64,000 bases of DNA. Origin: Arthrobacter sp. StoSoilB22. Its GTDB lineage: Bacteria > Actinomycetota > Actinomycetes > Actinomycetales > Micrococcaceae. Every line of letters begins with the position of its first letter. The first letter of the stretch is position 1. Positions 59,342 through 64,000 of this stretch are shown piece by piece. The position numbers and the translations under genes are program-made. The notes beneath the pieces were generated by a model that saw nothing but the letters and a program-made list of their open reading frames with translations, made no database searches and was not told the DNA's origin. The stretch covers positions 3,348,001 through 3,412,000 of the forward strand of contig NZ_AP024652.1 of NCBI RefSeq assembly GCF_019977315.1, given 5' to 3'.

Positions 59342-62300
59342 TTAGCTGTTCATGTACTTCTGGTGGTACCGGTACATGAACGCTGCCATGGCGTCGCGGG
59401 TCACCGGGACGAGCGGCCGGAACGTTTTGGAGCCGTCCGCGGCGGTCCAGCCTGTGGAGATGCCGGCACCGGCCAACCAACTGATTTCGGCGTGGAACTG
59501 TGCGCCCGGCGGCACGTCGACAAAGACCTGGGAATCCACGAACGCCGGTTTCCCGGCAAAGCGGTACATGAACGCAGCCATCGCATCACGGTTCACCGGT
59601 TGTACCGGCCGGAATGTTTTGGAACCGTTCGATTCGACCCAGCCGGTCGAAATCCCTTGGGACGCCAACCACGTGATCTCTTTATAGAACTGTGTGCTGG
59701 GCGTGATGTCCGCGAACGGAGACACTGCCGGAGCGTTGAATGCCGGTGAACCGGCAAGCCGGTACATGAACGCTGCCATCGCATCCCTATTCACGGCCTG
59801 AACCGGACGGAACGACTTGGAACCATCGGCCTCCGTCCAGCCAGTGGAGATTCCCTGAGCAGACAACCACGAAATCTCATCAAAGAACTGGGCGCCAACG
59901 GGAAGATCCGAGAACACCACGGGAGCCGGGGTGGTCTTGAACACCTTCGACCACTCAGACGTCGCGCCCTCAGCGAGAACATAATCCGTCAGTGCCCGGG
60001 CGGTGACGGTCACCGTCCCGGAACCCGGGTACGTTCCGGCCGCGATGACGTTCCCACCCACCAGGTACTCAACGCCCGCCGTTGCGGGGACCGTATACGT
60101 GTCATCCTTCGTGCCGTCCATGTCCGCGAACGTCACAGGAACCGGGGTCACCACGAATGGAGTGACTTTGAACTTATGGACCCACTCAGCGGTCGCGCTC
60201 TCAGCGAGCACATAGTCACTTATTGCCCTTGAGGTGATCGTTACTGTGCCGGAACCCGGGTACGTTCCGGCAGCGATGACGTTCCCGGCAATGAGGTACT
60301 CAACCCCAGCCGTTGCGGGGACCGTGTAGGTGTCGTCCTTCGTCCCATCAACATCCGTAAACGTCACCGGAGCCGGGGTCACCACGAACGGGGTCGCCTT
60401 GAATACTTGCGACCACTCGGAAGTTGCGCCCTCGGCGAGCACATAATCCGTGAGTGCCCGGGCGGTGACAGTTACCGTCCCGGAGCCTGGGTAGGTCCCG
60501 GCAGCGACTACGTTCCCGCCGACCAGGTACTCAACCCCTACTGTCGCAGGAATCGTGTACGTGTCGTCCGTCGTCCCATCAGCGTCCGTGAACGCCACCG
60601 GGGCGGGGGTCACCACAAACGGGGTCGCCTTGAACACCTGCGACCACTCAGAAACAGCACCCTCAGCGAGCACGTAATCCGTGAGCGCCTTGGCAGTGAC
60701 GGTTACCGTCCCGGAACCCGGGTACTTCCCAGCCGCGACAACGTTTCCGCCAACCAGATACTCAACACCTTCAGTGGCAGGAATCGTGTACGTGTCGTCC
60801 TTCGCCCCGTCCACATCCATGAACACCACCGGGGCGGGGGTCACCACAAACGGGGTCGCCTTGAACACCTGCGACCACTCAGAAACAGCACCCTCAGCGA
60901 GCACGTAATCCGTGAGCGCCTTGGCAGTGACGGTTACCGTCCCGGAACCCGGGTACTTCCCAGCCGCGACAACGTTCCCGCCAACCAGATACTCAACACC
61001 TTCAGTGGCAGGAATCGTGTACGTGTCGTCCTTCGTCCCATCCACATCGGAAAACACCACCGGGGCGGGGGTCACCACAAACGGGGTCGCCTTGAACACC
61101 TGCGACCACTCAGAAACAGCACCCTCAGCGAGCACGTAATCCGTCAGTGCCCTGGCCGTGACCGTCACCGTCCCGGAACCCGGGTACTTCCCAGCCGCGA
61201 CAACGTTTCCGCCAACCAGATACTCAACACCTTCAGTGGCAGGAATCGTGTACGTGTCGTCCTTCGTCCCATCCACATCGGAAAACACCACAGAAACTGG
61301 CGTCACAACGAAGGGGGTCACTTTGAACACCTGCGACCACTCCATCATGGCACCGGCAGCTAAGACGTAATCCGTGAGTGCCATGGCGCTGACCGTCACC
61401 GTCCCGGAACCCAGGTAGGTTCCCGCCGCAACAACGTTCCCGCTAACCAGGTACTCAACACCTTCTGTCGCAGGAATCGTGTACGTGTCGTCCGTCGTCC
61501 CATCAGCGTCCGTGAACGCCACCGGGGCGGGGGTCACCACAAATGGTGTCGCCTTGAACTCATGGGCCCACTCCGTCATGGCACCGGCGGCTAGGACGTA
61601 ATCCGTGAGCGCCTTGGCGGTGACGGTTACCGTCCCGGAACCCGGGTACTTCCCAGCCGCAACGACATTCCCGCCAACCAGGTACTCAACACCTACTGTC
61701 GCAGGAATCGTGTACGTGTCGTCCGTCGTCCCATCAGCGTCCGTGAACGCCACCGGGGCGGGGGTCACCACAAATGGTGTCGCCTTGAACTCATGGGCCC
61801 ACTCCGTCATGGCACCGGCGGCTAGGACGTAATCCGTGAGCGCCTTGGCGGTGACGGTTACCGTCCCGGAGCCTGGGTAGGTCCCGGCAGCGACTACGTT
61901 CCCGCCGACCAGGTACTCAACCCCTACTGTCGCAGGAATCGTGTACGTGTCGTCCGTCGTCCCATCAGCGTCCGTGAACGCCACCGGGGCGGGGGTCACC
62001 ACAAATGGTGTCGCCTTGAACTCATGGGCCCACTCCGTCATGGCACCGGCGGCTAGGACGTAATCCGTGAGCGCCTTGGCGGTGACGGTTACCGTCCCGG
62101 AACCCGGGTACTTCCCAGCCGCAACGACATTCCCGCCAACCAGGTACTCAACCCCTACTGTCGCAGGAATCGTGTACGTGTCGTCCTTCGTCCCATCCAC
62201 ATCCGTGAACGTCACCGGAGCCGGGGTCACTACGAACGGTGTCGCCTTGAATCCATGCGACCACTCAGACGCTGTGCTCTCAGCAAGAACATAATCCGTT

Positions 62301-64000
62301 ACCGCCTTGGCAGCCACAGTCACCGTTCCTGAACCCGGATACGTCCCTGCGGCGACAACGTTCCCAGCAACCAGATACTCAATGCCTTCCGTGGCAGGAA
62401 TCGTGTACGTGTCGCCCTTCGTGCCATCAACATCCGTGAACACCACCGGGGCAGCGGTCACCACAAACGGGGTCGCCTTGAACTCGTGGGTCCACTCAGA
62501 AGCCGCGCCCTCGGCAAGAATGTAGTCCCTTATGGCCTTGGCCGTCACGGTCACCGTTCCGGAACCCGGGTACGTCCCAGCAGCGACGGCATTCCCCTCA
62601 ATCAGGTACTCAACACCGGCCGTTTCCGGAACTGTGTATGTGTCGTCCTCCGTCCCATCAACATCCGCGAACGTCACAGCCTCGGGGCTCAAGCGCAACG
62701 GCCCAACATTCACTCCTGCCGCGGCGAAGTCCGAGGTTGTAGGACTAGGCCGTTTCAGCCCTGAGGGACTGGTGGCGATTCCGCCGCCAGGATAATAATT
62801 TACCGTTGCCGTCGCTGTGAAGAGATCTATCTCCTGAATCCGCATGGCCCCACCAGCTGACTCCGCAGTGTCGATAACGCCTGTTGCTGTACCCGAGAAC
62901 GAAGGCGGCCCTGACCACATCACGTACTTAGATTTACCGAGGGAGTCGACGTAGTAGAACAACACGCTGGTCACCGGAACGTCCTTCACCTCCCAGTCAA
63001 CAGAAACAGTGTCACCGTTACTGACCACACCAGGCGACATCCGTTCAAACCAAACCAGGGACGGAGGCACCGACAAATCAACGTCGCTTTGAATGGTCAC
63101 TCCTGCCGCGGCGAAGTCCGAGGTTGTCGGACTGGGCCGTTTCAGCCCTGAAGGACTGGTGGCGATTCCGCCGCCAGGATAATAATTTACCGTTGCCGTC
63201 GCTGTGAAAAGATCTATCTCCTGAATCCGCATGGCCCCACCAGCTGACTCCGCAGTGTCGATAACGCCTGTTGCTGTACCCGAGAACGAAGGCGGCCCTG
63301 ACCACATCACGTACTTAGATTTACCGAGGGAGTCGACGTAGTAGAACAACACGCTGGTCACCGGAACGTCCTTCACCTCCCAGTCAACAGAAACAGTGTC
63401 ACCGTTACTGACCACACCAGGCGACATCCGTTCAAACCAAACCAGGGACGGAGGCACCGACAAATCAACGTCGCTTTGAATGGTCACTCCTGCCGCGGCG
63501 AAGTCCGAGGTTGTCGGACTAGGCCGTTTCAGCCCTGAGGGACTGGTGGCGATTCCGCCGCCAGGATAATAATTTACCGTTGCCGTCGCTGTGAAGAGAT
63601 CTATCTCCTGAATCCGCATGGCCCCACCAGCTGACTCCGCAGTGTCGATAACGCCTGTTGCTGTACCCGAGAACGAAGGCGGCCCTGACCACATCACGTA
63701 CTTAGATTTACCGAGGGAGTCGACGTAGTAGAACAACACGCTGGTCACCGGAACGTCCTTCACCTCCCAGTCAACAGAAACAGTGTCACCGTTACTGACC
63801 ACACCAGGCGACATCCGTTCAAACCAAACCAGGGACGGAGGCACCGAGAGGTCGGGTTGGTCCGTTTGATTAGTTGCAACCTTGAATGTCGTTTCCCAAG
63901 ACGAGACAGCGCCGGGCGCCAGCTCATAGCCCGCAGTTGGAACGGCTATAACCCTGACAGTACCGCTTCCGTGATATGTACCCGCCGGAATCGTTGCATC
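59342..64000 (-). CDS. Giant repeat surface protein with three C-terminal SLH domains (start beyond window)
   Basis: At least 1,552 residues; the frame is open to the right edge, so the N-terminus is missing. Reading towards the C-terminus: a degenerate module (GTYHGSGTVRVIAVPTAGYELAPGA), three near-identical units of 129 residues (SVPPSLVWFERMSPGVVS...SPTTSDFAAA), twelve units of 77 residues (DDTYTIPATEGVEYLVGG...YVLAEGAVSEWSQVFKATPF), and three SLH domains (GISTGWTEADGSKSFRP and so on) ending VTRDAMAAFMYR. The 77-residue module also occurs once in each subtilase. The repeats look like a long stalk. Apparent GTG start at 63844 is an internal Val. Confidence 0.87.
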   Translation of the reverse strand, partial: DATIPAGTYHGSGTVRVIAVPTAGYELAPGAVSSWETTFKVATNQTDQPDLSVPPSLVWFERMSPGVVSNGDTVSVDWEVKDVPVTSVLFYYVDSLGKSKYVMWSGPPSFSGTATGVIDTAESAGGAMRIQEIDLFTATATVNYYPGGGIATSPSGLKRPSPTTSDFAAAGVTIQSDVDLSVPPSLVWFERMSPGVVSNGDTVSVDWEVKDVPVTSVLFYYVDSLGKSKYVMWSGPPSFSGTATGVIDTAESAGGAMRIQEIDLFTATATVNYYPGGGIATSPSGLKRPSPTTSDFAAAGVTIQSDVDLSVPPSLVWFERMSPGVVSNGDTVSVDWEVKDVPVTSVLFYYVDSLGKSKYVMWSGPPSFSGTATGVIDTAESAGGAMRIQEIDLFTATATVNYYPGGGIATSPSGLKRPSPTTSDFAAAGVNVGPLRLSPEAVTFADVDGTEDDTYTVPETAGVEYLIEGNAVAAGTYPGSGTVTVTAKAIRDYILAEGAASEWTHEFKATPFVVTAAPVVFTDVDGTKGDTYTIPATEGIEYLVAGNVVAAGTYPGSGTVTVAAKAVTDYVLAESTASEWSHGFKATPFVVTPAPVTFTDVDGTKDDTYTIPATVGVEYLVGGNVVAAGKYPGSGTVTVTAKALTDYVLAAGAMTEWAHEFKATPFVVTPAPVAFTDADGTTDDTYTIPATVGVEYLVGGNVVAAGTYPGSGTVTVTAKALTDYVLAAGAMTEWAHEFKATPFVVTPAPVAFTDADGTTDDTYTIPATVGVEYLVGGNVVAAGKYPGSGTVTVTAKALTDYVLAAGAMTEWAHEFKATPFVVTPAPVAFTDADGTTDDTYTIPATEGVEYLVSGNVVAAGTYLGSGTVTVSAMALTDYVLAAGAMMEWSQVFKVTPFVVTPVSVVFSDVDGTKDDTYTIPATEGVEYLVGGNVVAAGKYPGSGTVTVTARALTDYVLAEGAVSEWSQVFKATPFVVTPAPVVFSDVDGTKDDTYTIPATEGVEYLVGGNVVAAGKYPGSGTVTVTAKALTDYVLAEGAVSEWSQVFKATPFVVTPAPVVFMDVDGAKDDTYTIPATEGVEYLVGGNVVAAGKYPGSGTVTVTAKALTDYVLAEGAVSEWSQVFKATPFVVTPAPVAFTDADGTTDDTYTIPATVGVEYLVGGNVVAAGTYPGSGTVTVTARALTDYVLAEGATSEWSQVFKATPFVVTPAPVTFTDVDGTKDDTYTVPATAGVEYLIAGNVIAAGTYPGSGTVTITSRAISDYVLAESATAEWVHKFKVTPFVVTPVPVTFADMDGTKDDTYTVPATAGVEYLVGGNVIAAGTYPGSGTVTVTARALTDYVLAEGATSEWSKVFKTTPAPVVFSDLPVGAQFFDEISWLSAQGISTGWTEADGSKSFRPVQAVNRDAMAAFMYRLAGSPAFNAPAVSPFADITPSTQFYKEITWLASQGISTGWVESNGSKTFRPVQPVNRDAMAAFMYRFAGKPAFVDSQVFVDVPPGAQFHAEISWLAGAGISTGWTAADGSKTFRPLVPVTRDAMAAFMYRYHQKYMNS
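59940..62700 (-). repeat. Twelve 231-bp tandem repeats inside the giant SLH gene
   Basis: Twelve 77-codon units, counted by the DDTYT[IV]P motif. Several neighbouring units are almost identical at the DNA level (for example 60681 onward and 60912 onward, and 61605 and 62067), while the outer units are more diverged. Confidence 0.88.
62711..63871 (-). repeat. Three 387-bp tandem repeats inside the giant SLH gene
   Basis: Unit starts at 62711, 63098 and 63485 (marker CACTCCTGCCGCGGCGAAG). The copies differ at only a few bases by eye. Confidence 0.88.

Noticed and set aside
59940..62700. Regular 231-bp repeats as a CRISPR-like array
   Set aside because: They are 77-codon protein modules in one long frame.
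63842..63844. GTG at 63844 as start of the giant SLH protein
   Set aside because: The frame continues open to the window edge with module-like sequence and there is no signal peptide at this point.
1..64000. tRNA, rRNA, CRISPR array or integrase
   Set aside because: I looked for these and saw none that I can support by eye; a covariance-model search would be decisive.

Overview
The window is high-GC actinobacterial DNA. GTG and TTG starts, menaquinone genes, class-E-type (LAXTG) sorting, DUF2510 proteins and the overall gene set fit a member of the Micrococcaceae, most likely Arthrobacter or Paenarthrobacter (inference; no rRNA gene is present).

Left part (1-9.2 kb). The left edge holds assimilatory sulfate reduction genes: the start of cysH and a sirohaem sulfite reductase. 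The sirohydrochlorin chelatase that would supply their cofactor lies 3.7 kb away on the same strand. Between them, on the opposite strand, sits a polymorphic-toxin module: a DUF6507-like partner, a long toxin whose N-terminal part and C-terminal Endonuclea_NS_2-type nuclease tip are in different frames, a YezG/DUF600-type immunity gene, a collapsed second copy of that immunity gene, and a possible SUFU-like orphan. A TRIC-family channel gene, a SUKH/SMI1-like gene and an AbiEi/DUF559-type gene follow, accompanied by three 91-92 bp palindromic elements.

Middle part (9.2-33.6 kb). This is ordinary metabolism: menaquinone genes (polyprenyl diphosphate synthase, geranylgeranyl-reductase-type oxidoreductase, menG, menF, menD, menC) interleaved with a polar amino-acid ABC transporter, a SOUL haem-binding protein and a Tat-exported PhoX phosphatase. 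A beta-fructosidase/ABC-transporter operon follows, with its own LacI regulator and two 12-bp palindromic operators 32 bp apart. A PAP2 phosphatase and an acyltransferase close the section.

Right part (33.7-64 kb). This is a cell-surface island. Six large secreted proteins each carry three S-layer homology (SLH) domains: two tandem subtilases, two RCC1-propeller proteins, one prealbumin/SdrD-like repeat protein, and a giant repeat protein that runs off the right edge. Among them are a polysaccharide pyruvyl transferase (CsaB type, the enzyme class that prepares cell-wall polymer for SLH binding), an O-antigen-ligase/TPR membrane protein, a lipoprotein, a metallo-beta-lactamase-fold hydrolase, a chaplin-like eight-repeat protein with a LANTG sorting signal, and a Val/Pro-rich secreted protein. 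The two RCC1 genes form an almost perfect 1,951 bp inverted repeat around a 5.7 kb segment, with different C-terminal propellers outside the repeat. This resembles invertible S-layer loci such as Campylobacter fetus sapA and is the most interesting candidate system in the window.
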